NCBI RefSeq assembly: GCF_002277815.1
Contig: NZ_NKJI01000021.1
Location: 1-64,000, forward strand
Length of the DNA stretch: 64,000 bases
Source: Pseudomonas sp. ERMR1:02
GTDB lineage: Bacteria; Pseudomonadota; Gammaproteobacteria; Pseudomonadales; Pseudomonadaceae
Direction: 5' to 3'
Below the pieces are notes generated by a model, which was not told the DNA's origin, ran no database searches, and saw only the letters and a program-made list of their open reading frames with translations. Shown one piece after another: positions 15,977-24,426 of the stretch; position 1 is the first letter of the stretch; each line of letters opens with the position of its first letter. The position numbers and the translations under genes were made by a program.

Positions 15977-16897
15977 ATGATTACAGCATCGGCGGTGCGC
16001 AATGAGGCCTTCGAAAGTTGGCTGAGCCAGGTTAACCAGGCTTGCGGGCGATTCGACGCACGCGCGCTGGATACCGATTTCTATGGCGAACTGGCGGAGT
16101 TTCGCAGCGGCGCGATCAAGCTCAGTGTGGTCGACATGGCACACGTGCACCTGTACCGCAGCAGCAAGGATGTCAGCGTCAGCAGCGACGGCCATTTCTA
16201 CGCGGTGTTCCAGATGCGCGGCAGTTCGCAGCTGGAGCAGGGCGACAACCGTGCGCTACTGGGCTGTGGCGACATCGCCCTGATAGACGCCAGCCGCCCG
16301 AGCGACATGACCTACAACGACGATTCCCGACAGTTGTCGCTGATCCTGCCACGTCAGGTGGTCGAGCGTGGCTCGCACTTCACGGCGGTCAATTGCGCCA
16401 CGCGCATCGGCGCCAATAGCCCGCTGGCGGCGATGGCCAACAGGCTGGTGCTGGAAACCCGTCAGCAAGAAGGGCTGGAGATGCAGGAAAGCGAAGCCGT
16501 GCTCGACGCATTGGTCAGCCTGCTGTTGCCGGGTGTCAGCGCCCGCGACAACGGTGGCGATGCCCACGAACGGCAGTTTCGCAAGATCATCGCGTTCATC
16601 GACGAACGCATCAGCGAAGAAGAACTCTGCCCCGAGCTGATTGCTCGCGAGGTAGGGGTTTCGGTGCGTGGGTTGTACCGGATGTTTTCCAAGCGTGGGC
16701 TGGTGGTGGCGCAGTACATCAAGCACCGTCGCCTGGACTTCTGCGCGCAAAACCTGCGCCGCTCGGATGTCGAGCAGAAGCTGTCGGCGCTGTGTTACGC
16801 CTGGGGCTTCTCCGATTCCAGCTACTTCTCCTCGGCGTTCAAATCGCGCTTTGGTGTGTCGCCGGGTGCGTATCGCAAGCGTTATAGCCAGAATTGA
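15977..16897 (+). CDS. AraC family regulator (FeaR-like N-terminal domain)
   Basis: A 306-residue regulator: an N-terminal AraC-binding-like domain (GHFYAVFQMRGSSQLEQGDNRALLGCGDIALIDASRP), then two helix-turn-helix units (ELIAREVGVSVRGLYRMFSKRG and ALCYAWGFSDSSYFSSAFKSRFGVSPGAYR). It follows iacF on the same strand after 154 bp, so a role in controlling the iac genes is likely but inferred; the family includes regulators of aromatic amine catabolism such as FeaR. Confidence 0.85.
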   Translation: MITASAVRNEAFESWLSQVNQACGRFDARALDTDFYGELAEFRSGAIKLSVVDMAHVHLYRSSKDVSVSSDGHFYAVFQMRGSSQLEQGDNRALLGCGDIALIDASRPSDMTYNDDSRQLSLILPRQVVERGSHFTAVNCATRIGANSPLAAMANRLVLETRQQEGLEMQESEAVLDALVSLLLPGVSARDNGGDAHERQFRKIIAFIDERISEEELCPELIAREVGVSVRGLYRMFSKRGLVVAQYIKHRRLDFCAQNLRRSDVEQKLSALCYAWGFSDSSYFSSAFKSRFGVSPGAYRKRYSQN

Positions 16898-16909
16898 TAT
16901 TGAAAGTGC

Positions 16910-17014
16910 TGGCCTCTTCGCGGGCAAGCCTCGCTCCTACAGGGATCTTCAGTGAACACAACATTTGTGTATGGCACTGATCCCTGTAGGAGCGAGGCTT
17001 GCCCGCGAAGGCGC
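16910..17014. repeat. BIME (REP pair, CTTGCCCGCGAAG variant)
   Basis: Inverted units with TTCGCGGGCAAGCCTCGCTC and its complement, separated by a spacer containing GTGAACACAACATTTGTGTA. It lies between the convergent AraC and response regulator genes. Confidence 0.9.
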
Positions 17015-17052
17015 CTCAAGATCCCTGAAGAGCTAGACCTCTAGCAGCCCTC

Positions 17053-17682
17053 TCAATGCCGCACCGGCTCTTCAGCCGGCAAATGCAAGACCTCGCGCAC
17101 CAGCATCGCGATGCTGGTCACGCCCATCTTTTCCTTGATCTTGGTGCGGTGCACATCAACGGTTTTCACGCTGATATTCAGCTCCCGGGCGATCACCTTG
17201 CTGGCCTTGCCATCGATCACCAGCATCAACACCTCGCGCTCGCGGCTGGTCAGCAGGGCCAGTTTGCCTTGCAGGTTCTGGCGCTGCTCCTGATCGGCCT
17301 GGGCGTGCACCGCGGTCTTAAGCGCTGCCTGGATGCGGTCGATCATCTGCTGCGGGTTGTAGGGCTTCTCGACGAAGTCCAGCGCGCCGTTCTTCATCGC
17401 CGTCACCGACATCGGAATATCGCCATGGGCCGAGACAAAAATGGTCGGCAAGGTGCTGCCGCGCTGGTTGAGGATTTCCTGCAACTGGAAACCGCTGGTT
17501 TCCGGCATGCGCACGTCCAGCACCAGGCAGGCCGGTTGCTTGGGATCGTATTGACTGAGGAACTCTTCGGCGCCGGCAAAGCACTGCGCCTGCACGCTGA
17601 CCGACTCCAGCAACCAGGCCAGCGAAGTGCGCAGGTCTTTGTCGTCGTCAACGATGTAAACAATCGGTTTGCGGGTTTGCAT
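17053..17682 (-). CDS. FixJ/NarL-type response regulator
   Basis: A 209-residue regulator: receiver domain with phospho-acceptor Asp56 (CLVLDVRMP), acidic pair near residue 12, and Lys in VEKPYNP; LuxR-type helix-turn-helix (LTSREREVLMLVIDGKASKVIARELNISVKTVDVHRTKI). It probably pairs with the PAS kinase at 7137-8618, at the other side of the iac genes. Divergent from iacG across 236 bp. Confidence 0.87.
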   Translation of the reverse strand: MQTRKPIVYIVDDDKDLRTSLAWLLESVSVQAQCFAGAEEFLSQYDPKQPACLVLDVRMPETSGFQLQEILNQRGSTLPTIFVSAHGDIPMSVTAMKNGALDFVEKPYNPQQMIDRIQAALKTAVHAQADQEQRQNLQGKLALLTSREREVLMLVIDGKASKVIARELNISVKTVDVHRTKIKEKMGVTSIAMLVREVLHLPAEEPVRH

Positions 17683-17786
17683 CAGGGGCTGCCACGAAAA
17701 TTTCTAATTGTTGTTTTCGCGCGCGAGCACGCGCGGCTGACTAGCAGAATACCCACTGCGGCGGGCCCTTGCGATAAAGAAACCAC

Positions 17787-17798
17787 CTAGTCGACTAG
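17787..17798. promoter_or_regulatory. Candidate operator palindrome
   Basis: Perfect palindrome CTAGTCGACTAG in the 236-bp divergent region between the response regulator and iacG. A dimeric LuxR-type regulator could bind here; this is only a position-based guess. Confidence 0.3.
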
Positions 17799-17918
17799 CG
17801 GAAAGCCTACCTCGGCGTGGGGATCGTCAGAATGGTTGCGCGCAGCGTGGGGCCTTAGTCTTGTTCCATCACCTACGGGCCGCATCAAAGCGGTCCTCCT
17901 GAAGGAAGGGGCATCGAC

Positions 17919-18431
17919 ATGGCCGACCTGAGCCAGCAGCAAATCGACTTTCGCAACGCCATGGCGCAACTGCCGGCCGCGGTGAACATCATCACCACCA
18001 ACGGCCCTGGCGGTCGTTGCGGCATCACCGCCAGCGCCGTGTGCTCGGTAACTGACTCGCCGCCCACCGTGCTGGTGTGCGTCAACCGCAACAGCGCCAC
18101 CCACGACGTGTTCCGCACCAACGGCCGGCTGTGCGTCAACGTGCTGTGCGGCGAGCAGGAAGAACTGGCCCGTCACTTCGCCGGCATGACCAAAGTGCCT
18201 ATGGCCGAACGCTTTGCCTGGGACCTGTGGGACGAGGGTGCTGCTGATGTGCCGGTGCTGCGCGATGCACTGGTGCAGCTGGAAGGGCGGATCAGCGAGT
18301 GCAAGGAAGTGGGTTCGCATTCGGTGATGTTTGTGGAACTTACGAAGGTTGGGGTGCGCGAGCCACGCGATAGCCTGGTGTATTTCAATCGGTTGTTTCA
18401 TCGGCTGGAGCATGCAAGCGCGGTCTGCTGA
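17919..18431 (+). CDS. iacG: Flavin reductase IacG
   Basis: A 170-residue HpaC-type NAD(P)H:flavin reductase (FRNAMAQLPAAVNIITTNGPGGRCGITASAVCSVTDSPPTVLVCVN, FRTNGRLCVNVLCGEQ). It would supply reduced flavin to the IacA monooxygenase. It is split from the main iac operon by the AraC and response regulator genes and has its own GGAAGGGG ribosome site and probable promoter. Confidence 0.87.
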   Translation: MADLSQQQIDFRNAMAQLPAAVNIITTNGPGGRCGITASAVCSVTDSPPTVLVCVNRNSATHDVFRTNGRLCVNVLCGEQEELARHFAGMTKVPMAERFAWDLWDEGAADVPVLRDALVQLEGRISECKEVGSHSVMFVELTKVGVREPRDSLVYFNRLFHRLEHASAVC

Positions 18432-18443
18432 ACCCACCCCCTG

Positions 18444-19170
18444 TTGATCGATCCCACGCTCTGCGTGGGAATGCAGCCCGGGACGCTCCGCGTCCCAAAT
18501 CAAGAGCCGAACGCAGAGCGTCCGTTGAGGCATTCCCACGCGGAGCATGGGAACGATCAGTGGTGAGGCTGCGGTTGAGGGTGGAACTCTTTACTACTGG
18601 AGAAATTCCCGAACCAACCCCGCAAGCTGATCGTTCCCACGCTCTGCGTGGGAATGCAGCCCGGGACGCTCCGCGTCCCAAATCAAAAGCCGAACGCAGA
18701 GCGTCCGTTGAGGCATTCCCACGCGGAGCATGGGAACGATCAGTGGTGAGGCAGCGGTTGAGGGTGGAACTCTTTATTGCTGGAGAAATTCCGAACCAAC
18801 CCGCAAGCTGATCGTTCCCACGCTCCGCGTGGGAATGCAGCCCGGGACGCTCCGCGTCCCAAATCAAAAGCCGAACGCAGAGCTTCCGTTGAGGCATTCC
18901 CACGCAGAGCATGGGAACGATCAGTGGTGAGGCAGCGGTTGAGGGTGGAGCTCTTTACTGCTGGAGAAATTCCGAACCAACCCGCAAGCTGATCGTTCCC
19001 ACGCTCCGCGTGGGAATGCAACCCGGGACGCTCCGCGTCCCAAATCAAGAGCCGAACGCAGAGCGTCCGTTGAGGCATTCCCACGCAGAGCATGGGAACG
19101 ATCAGTGGTGAGGCAGCGGTTGAGGGTGGAACTCTTTACTGCTGTAGGTATTCCCCAGCCAACCTGCAAG
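18444..19170. repeat. Tandem array, four 181-bp units
   Basis: Four head-to-tail units (anchor ATGCAGCCCGGGACGCT at 18471, 18654, 18835 and 19016; periods 183, 181, 181). Each unit has the GTTCCCACGC-type palindromic element followed by GTGGTGAGG(C/C)(T/A)GCGGTTGAGGGTGGA and a tail ACTCTTTACTGCTGGAGAAATTCC. The tail of the last unit is the real 3' end of the kinase gene (from 19136), so the earlier tails are diverged copies of about 35 bp of that gene. Units differ at few positions, so amplification looks fairly recent. Confidence 0.9.
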
Positions 19171-20149
19171 CCCGCTCAATCAGCATCGGTGCCATTTCAA
19201 TCGCTGTTTGCGTGCCCTGGCGGGTATGAATCCAGCCCAGGTACGTGGTACCGCGCAGCATCAAAAACAGCGCCAGCGTCTGCCGATCCGCCTCGGTCAG
19301 CGGCTTGACTGCGTGGTAACCCTCAAGCAGTGCAGCCTTGATCTGCTCATAACGCGGGTCATCCAGGCAGAAGTACAGCGCAGTGGCCAACTCGAACATG
19401 TGCCAGCCAAAACCGGCGTCGTCGAAGTCGATCAGGCGCAGCTGAGGGCCTTCGATCAGCAGGTTCTCCGGCACCAGGTCGGCGTGGATCATGCCGAAGT
19501 TGTGCAGGTGCCGGCCGTATTGACGCAAGTCCCGTCGCGCCTGGCGTCGAGCCTGTAGCAGCAGGTCCCGCTGGTTGTCGCTGAGTTGGTCCAGTTCCCA
19601 GAAACGTCCCCAGAATGGATTCGCTCCAATCAAGCCTTCCTCATCCCAGGCATGCCGGATGAATTCGTCCGGCTGTTGCCACTGTGCCGAATGCAGGTGA
19701 ATGCGCGCCGCAATCGCCCCGGCCTCGTTGAACAGAAAATCGATTTCGGTATCGGCCTGCACCCCGGCCTCGGAGGTGCCCGCCGTCGCGCCCGGTAACC
19801 AGGCGAGCATATCGACATGGCGCTCGCCGACCTCGGCGTGGCGCACCTCAATCAAATGCCGCAGGTCCCGGGCGCGGATGATTTGCGGCACGGTAATCCC
19901 GGCGCTTTCCAGCGCCTCCATCCATTGCAGTTCCGAGCGCAGCGCCGCTTCGCAGTGATAGCCGTTGCGATGGATGCGCAGGGCCACGCGCTGGCCATCG
20001 TGACGGCGGGCGGAGAACACGGCGTTCTCGCGGAATTTGACCAGTTCGATGTCTGCGAAATCGCCTTCCCAGTGTTGCAGGGCGTGGCGTGCCAGATCGT
20101 GCAAACGAGCGATCTGCTGGTCATGGCTCAAAGCGTGAAATTCAGTCAT
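19136..20149 (-). CDS. APH-family small-molecule kinase (hydroxylysine kinase-like)
   Basis: A 337-residue aminoglycoside phosphotransferase-fold kinase: nucleotide loop VKFRENAVFSARR, Brenner motif with catalytic Asp in MIHADLVPENLL, metal-binding IDFDDAGFGWH. It lies 9 bp after a class III PLP enzyme and an ethanolamine-type permease. Kinase plus AGXT2L-type phospho-lyase is the arrangement of hydroxylysine or ethanolamine breakdown, where the amino alcohol is phosphorylated and the phosphate then eliminated. Substrate is inferred. Its 3' end seeds the tandem array. Confidence 0.75.
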   Translation of the reverse strand: MTEFHALSHDQQIARLHDLARHALQHWEGDFADIELVKFRENAVFSARRHDGQRVALRIHRNGYHCEAALRSELQWMEALESAGITVPQIIRARDLRHLIEVRHAEVGERHVDMLAWLPGATAGTSEAGVQADTEIDFLFNEAGAIAARIHLHSAQWQQPDEFIRHAWDEEGLIGANPFWGRFWELDQLSDNQRDLLLQARRQARRDLRQYGRHLHNFGMIHADLVPENLLIEGPQLRLIDFDDAGFGWHMFELATALYFCLDDPRYEQIKAALLEGYHAVKPLTEADRQTLALFLMLRGTTYLGWIHTRQGTQTAIEMAPMLIERACRLAGEYLQQ

Positions 20150-20158
20150 GGCAGATCC

Positions 20159-21436
20159 TCAAATTGCACTCAGTGCCTGGTCCAGGGAGTCGACAAACAG
20201 GTCGGCGTGTTCACGGCCGAACACCAGCGGCGGCCGCAGTTTGAGAATGTTATCGCCGGCGCCGATCTTGCTGATCAGCACACCGTTGTCGCGCATGTCG
20301 TTGACCACCTTGCGCGCCTCCAGCCCGGCCGGTTCCTTGCTGGCGTGGTCGCGCACCAGTTCCATGGCAAAGAACAAGCCTTTGCCGCGCACATCGCCAA
20401 TGATCGAATGCTTCTCCGCCAGCACCTGAAGGCGTTGTTGTACGTAGGCGCCGACGTCTTGCGCATTGCGCAGAAGTTGCCTTTCTTCAATTTCGTCCAG
20501 CACCGCCATGCCCACCGCTGCCGCCACCGGCGAGCCGCCGAAGGTGTTGAAGTACATGGCGTTGCGGCCGAACGATTCGACCAGCGCCTTGTGGGTGATC
20601 AACCCGGCCAGCGGATAACCGTTACCCATGGGTTTGCCGAGGGTGACGATGTCCGGCGTCACACCATGGGCCTGATGCCCCCACAGATGCTCGCCGGTAC
20701 GGCCGAAACCGGACTGCACTTCGTCAGCGATGAACAGACCGCCAGCCGCGCGGATCAGCTCTGCGGCTTTGGCGACGAAACTGGCCGGCACCCGCGGCAA
20801 GCCTTCATTGGCGAACAAAGTGTCGATCAACAGCGCCGCCGGACGAACCCCCTGGGCCTGCATCGAGGCGATTGCGGCGGCGACATTGGCTGCGTACTCC
20901 TGCGCCAGTTGCGCTTCGCTGGTGCCCGCCGGTGCCCGGTACAGGCACGGAATCGGCACGGCACGGGCGTGGGCGGCGAAAGGTTCCGGCGAGGGCAGGG
21001 CGGTGGTCACCTCGGCCAGCGACGCCGAGTTGCCGTGGTAGTTGTAGTCACTGACGATGATCCCGGTGCCACCGCTGGCGAAACGCGCCAGGCGCAGCGC
21101 CAGTTCATTGGCTTCGGTGCCGGTGCAGGTGAACATTGCAGTGTCCAGCGGCTGGGCGAAGGTCGCTGTCAGGCGCTCGGCGTAGCGCACCACTTGCTCA
21201 TCGAGATAGCGGGTGTGGATGTTCAGCGTGGACGCCTGGCGGTGCATCGCCTCGACCACATGCGGGTTGCAGTGACCGACGCAAGGCACGTTGTTGTACA
21301 CGTCCAGATAGCGGCGACCATCGACGTCGAACAACCAGACGCCTTCGCCGCGCACAAGGTGCAAGGGTTTGTCGTAGAACAGCGGTGAAGCGCTCCCGAG
21401 TACGCGGTGGCGGCGTTGCAGGAGAGTGTCAGGCAT
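20159..21436 (-). CDS. Class III PLP enzyme, phospho-lyase-like aminotransferase
   Basis: A 425-residue fold-type I PLP enzyme: GVWLFDVDGRRYLDVYNNVPCVGHCNPHVVEA, FTCTGTEANELALRLAR, ADEVQSGFGRTG and the PLP lysine in TLGKPMGNGYP. The YNNVPCVGH and GKPMGNG motifs resemble the AGXT2L phospho-lyases that act on phosphoethanolamine or phosphohydroxylysine, fitting the adjacent kinase. An ordinary omega-transaminase role is the alternative. It overlaps the permease gene by 8 bp. Confidence 0.8.
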   Translation of the reverse strand: MPDTLLQRRHRVLGSASPLFYDKPLHLVRGEGVWLFDVDGRRYLDVYNNVPCVGHCNPHVVEAMHRQASTLNIHTRYLDEQVVRYAERLTATFAQPLDTAMFTCTGTEANELALRLARFASGGTGIIVSDYNYHGNSASLAEVTTALPSPEPFAAHARAVPIPCLYRAPAGTSEAQLAQEYAANVAAAIASMQAQGVRPAALLIDTLFANEGLPRVPASFVAKAAELIRAAGGLFIADEVQSGFGRTGEHLWGHQAHGVTPDIVTLGKPMGNGYPLAGLITHKALVESFGRNAMYFNTFGGSPVAAAVGMAVLDEIEERQLLRNAQDVGAYVQQRLQVLAEKHSIIGDVRGKGLFFAMELVRDHASKEPAGLEARKVVNDMRDNGVLISKIGAGDNILKLRPPLVFGREHADLFVDSLDQALSAI

Positions 21437-22742
21437 GGTCTGGAGCCTCGATGATGGAGGTGCGGCGAGTGCGCAGGAGGAAGTTGAAAATGCACAGGGC
21501 GAAGGTCACGCCGAGGGCGATCAGCATCGTCAGGTCAAGCTGGAAGCAGGCGGCGACCACCACCAGCGTCAGGGTCAGACCCAGCCAGGCGACCACTTTT
21601 CCGCCGATCAGGCGGAAAGGACGTGGCAGGTCGGGCTGGCTGCTTTTGATGCGCAGGTACGCACCGAAAATGAACAGGTAGCAAACGTTGAGCAGCAGCA
21701 CGACTGCGAGCATCACCGTGGCCGGGTCAATAGCGGACAACGGCAGGCCGATGGCGCCGATCAGCAGCAGTGCCGGGTACGGCGTACCGCGTTTTCCGGT
21801 CTTGCCCAGCCATTGCGGAAACAGGCCGTCGCGAGCCATGGCGAACAGTTGCCGGGACGCCGCATAGACCAGCGAGAAGAAGGTGGCGATCAAACCGAAC
21901 ACGCCACCGCAGCCAATCACCTTGGCCAGCCACGAGCCTTCACCGAAGGCGCTGTTGCTGGACATCGCGGCGTACAGCGGGTCGCCTGCGCTGCCCACCA
22001 GTTCAACACCACCGGCGCCCGGCGCACACACCAGTACCACTAAGGCGGTGACCAACAAGGTGCCAATTGCAGCCAAAATGCCGCGCGGCATGGTGCGGCC
22101 CGGGTTCTCGGCTTCTTCCGCCGCCGAGCCTGTTTGCTCGACGGTGATGAACAGCCAGATCGCGAACGGCACGCAGGCGAAGATGCCACCGAGGCTGACG
22201 GGGGTGGCGACATTGGCCGGCAACGCCAGCAAGTTGGCCAGTTCGACATGGGGCGCCATGGCCACGCCGAAAGTCAGCAGTGCGACGACGGCGATCACGC
22301 CGGCAATGAACGTCAGGCCCATGGCCTCACCGACGCCGCGCAGGTGGATGCCGACGATGATGACGAAGAGCGCGATTTTCACTGGCCAGCCACCGAAGCC
22401 GAAGATCGACTCGGTGTAGGCGCAAATGAACGTCGCCGCCGCGCCGGTGCCGATGGTCAACGCCAGCGCACAGGCGACGCCCACCAGATAACCCACGAAC
22501 GGCCCAAACGCGCTCTGTGCATAGACAAACACACCGCCAGCACTGGGTAGCGCCGTGGACAATTCCGCCACACACAACGCCAGGCCTCCGCAGAGCAGCG
22601 CCATCAACAAAGTGGCGATCAGCATGTTCAACCAGCCACCGGCCGCCAGCCCAAAGTTCCAGCCGGAAAACTGCCCGGCCACCACCAACGCAATTCCAAG
22701 GCCGGCAATCTTTGGCCAGCCCAGCGCACTTTTCTTGAGCAC
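21429..22742 (-). CDS. APC superfamily amino acid/ethanolamine permease
   Basis: A 437-residue membrane protein with about 12 hydrophobic segments and APC motifs (GLGIALVVAGQFSGWNFGL, PSAGGVFVYAQSAFGPFVGYLVG, FITVEQTGSAAEEAENPGRTMPRG). It resembles ethanolamine permeases of the EAT family. First gene of the operon, so it probably imports the substrate of the kinase and phospho-lyase. The gap 22743-23013 holds a single REP half and no gene. Confidence 0.83.
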   Translation of the reverse strand: MLKKSALGWPKIAGLGIALVVAGQFSGWNFGLAAGGWLNMLIATLLMALLCGGLALCVAELSTALPSAGGVFVYAQSAFGPFVGYLVGVACALALTIGTGAAATFICAYTESIFGFGGWPVKIALFVIIVGIHLRGVGEAMGLTFIAGVIAVVALLTFGVAMAPHVELANLLALPANVATPVSLGGIFACVPFAIWLFITVEQTGSAAEEAENPGRTMPRGILAAIGTLLVTALVVLVCAPGAGGVELVGSAGDPLYAAMSSNSAFGEGSWLAKVIGCGGVFGLIATFFSLVYAASRQLFAMARDGLFPQWLGKTGKRGTPYPALLLIGAIGLPLSAIDPATVMLAVVLLLNVCYLFIFGAYLRIKSSQPDLPRPFRLIGGKVVAWLGLTLTLVVVAACFQLDLTMLIALGVTFALCIFNFLLRTRRTSIIEAPDHA

Positions 22743-22900
22743 AGAAGTCTCCCGCGGCCCGAAGGCCGATTTATTGTTTTAGTGAGAAATGGAGGGGGTT
22801 CAGCGTTGCTTTGCGCTTCGATACTACGCGCGGGGCGCGGCGGGGCATGTTTGTGTGCATGCCATGTGGTTGGTTGTGGGTGCCAAGTTGAGCCCTTGAC

Positions 22901-22926
22901 CCCGTAGGAGCGAGCTGTCAGCTCGT
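22901..22926. repeat. Single REP unit
   Basis: CCCGTAGGAGCGAGCTGTCA followed by GCTCG: one REP half, without an inverted partner. Confidence 0.7.
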
Positions 22927-23013
22927 TCTGATTTTTCTAGCGCTACGGCTTTACATGCCAACGGCTGTGTACTGTGTCGACATCGTATTTTCTGGATTCA
23001 GGTGAGGAAGAAT

Positions 23014-24165
23014 ATGGACACATCTTCAACGAAAGAGATAACAGACAGTGCACTGGATCAAGCTCTGTTACTGGCTGATCTAACTGAGGCCGCGGCTCCT
23101 GATCACGCCGTTCGGTTACTGTTGAAGGAGGTTCTTCAGGGATTGACTGATAGAGGTTGGCCGCATGCCCAAATTCAGTCTGGGCCGCGAGTTGTATCCG
23201 CTGAAGAAAATTACGGTTTGCTCGGTTATGACCCATCAGAAGTTACGCTTGGGAGCGCACACACGCGCTGGGTCGACGAGTTTTCATTGTTGCGAACGCA
23301 AACCACCAGTCAAATTCCAGCCGCGCTTCAACGTGCAGCTAAGGTACGACAAGCGGGAGAGACGATATTGTTAGCCGCACCCGGTATTACCTTTCGCCGC
23401 GATAGCCGGGACCGTTGGCATTGTGCGGAACCGCATCAAATGGATATCTGGGTGCTAGGTGATCCAGAGTTGGCGACGCATGATCACTTGTTGCGTTTAG
23501 TCGGCGATATCCTCAAATCAGCCGTGCCTGATAAATCCTGGATCTACAGTGATAGCCCGCATCACTACACGGAGGGCGGGATCGAAGTTAATGTGTTGAA
23601 TGACGGCGCCGCAGTTGAGGTGCTGGAGTGCGGGCGAATTGCGAGATCCTTGTTGGAGCGGTTGAAGATAGATCCCGTGCTTCATGGAGGGCTGGCGTTA
23701 GGAATGGGGTTGGATCGCCTGACCATGCTGCGCAAGGGAATCCCGGATATTCGCTTGTTACGAGACCAGAACGAACGAGTGCAGGCGCAGATGCATGATT
23801 TGAACCCATGGACTGCTGTATCACGGCTGCCTTCCATTGCTCGTGATATTTCCTTGGCTATTGCGCCGGGTTTAAGCGAAGAGGTATTGACCGAAAGGAT
23901 GTTGTTAGCTGCTGGCGATTGTTCTGACTGGATTGAAGAGATGGAGATCAAGGGGCGTTGGCAGTGCTCAGAATTGCCCGTGCAGGCAATTGAGCGCCTT
24001 GGGCTTTTGCCCGGTCAGGAAAATGTGCTTCTGCGCGTTGTACTGCGTGATTGTTCGCGCTCGATTACTACTGCTGAGGCGAATGCGCTGTATGCGCGAA
24101 TTCAGGCGGCCCTACATGAAGGTGCGCCAGGCGCGGGTTACAGGATGGATCAACCCGACGCGTAA
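23014..24165 (+). CDS. Single-chain phenylalanyl-tRNA synthetase-like protein
   Basis: A 383-residue protein that joins a PheS-like class II aminoacyl-tRNA synthetase core to a PheT-type ferredoxin-fold anticodon-binding domain, the architecture of mitochondrial PheRS. Motif 2 reads FRRDSRDRWHCAEPHQMD (about 125-142), motif 3 reads GMGLDRLTMLRKGIPDIRL (230-248), and the C-terminal domain (about 275-383) begins SRLPSIARDISLAI. The usual N-terminal coiled-coil of PheS is absent. Base composition is visibly more AT-rich than the neighbours. The ATG at 23014 follows GAGGAAG; a GTG at 23002 is less likely. A free-standing paralog is more likely to have an odd ligase or amino acid-transfer role than to be the housekeeping enzyme; I recall a provisional 'PheS-related mystery ligase' family of this kind. 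Confidence 0.78.
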   Translation: MDTSSTKEITDSALDQALLLADLTEAAAPDHAVRLLLKEVLQGLTDRGWPHAQIQSGPRVVSAEENYGLLGYDPSEVTLGSAHTRWVDEFSLLRTQTTSQIPAALQRAAKVRQAGETILLAAPGITFRRDSRDRWHCAEPHQMDIWVLGDPELATHDHLLRLVGDILKSAVPDKSWIYSDSPHHYTEGGIEVNVLNDGAAVEVLECGRIARSLLERLKIDPVLHGGLALGMGLDRLTMLRKGIPDIRLLRDQNERVQAQMHDLNPWTAVSRLPSIARDISLAIAPGLSEEVLTERMLLAAGDCSDWIEEMEIKGRWQCSELPVQAIERLGLLPGQENVLLRVVLRDCSRSITTAEANALYARIQAALHEGAPGAGYRMDQPDA

Positions 24166-24260
24166 CCTCAAAAATTGATCTTGAATTGTGCTGACCCCCG
24201 TTGCCTGCAAGCGCCTAAGGAGGATCTACAGCGAACACAGCGTTTGTGTACGACAACGAT

Positions 24261-24405
24261 CCACCGTAGGAGCGAGGCTTGCCCGCGAAGGCGGTATGTC
24301 TGGCACCAAAGAGGCTTGATGTGCTGGCCTCTTCGCGGGCAAGCCTCGCTCCTACAGCGGCCTCAACGTCGATTAACTGTAGGAGCTAGCCTGCTCGCGA
24401 TGGCG
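24261..24405. repeat. BIME plus extra single REP
   Basis: REP pair of the CTTGCCCGCGAAG type at 24261-24360, then a single unit GTAGGAGCTAGCCTGCTCGC at 24379-24405. The spacer carries GAACACAGCGTTTGTGTA, like the BIME at 16910. Confidence 0.85.
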
Positions 24406-24426
24406 GTCCATCAGCCACCAGCACCC

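Noticed and set aside
18444..19170. CRISPR-like appearance of the regular repeats
   Set aside because: Units are about 181 bp without unique spacers and contain pieces of a neighbouring gene; no cas genes.
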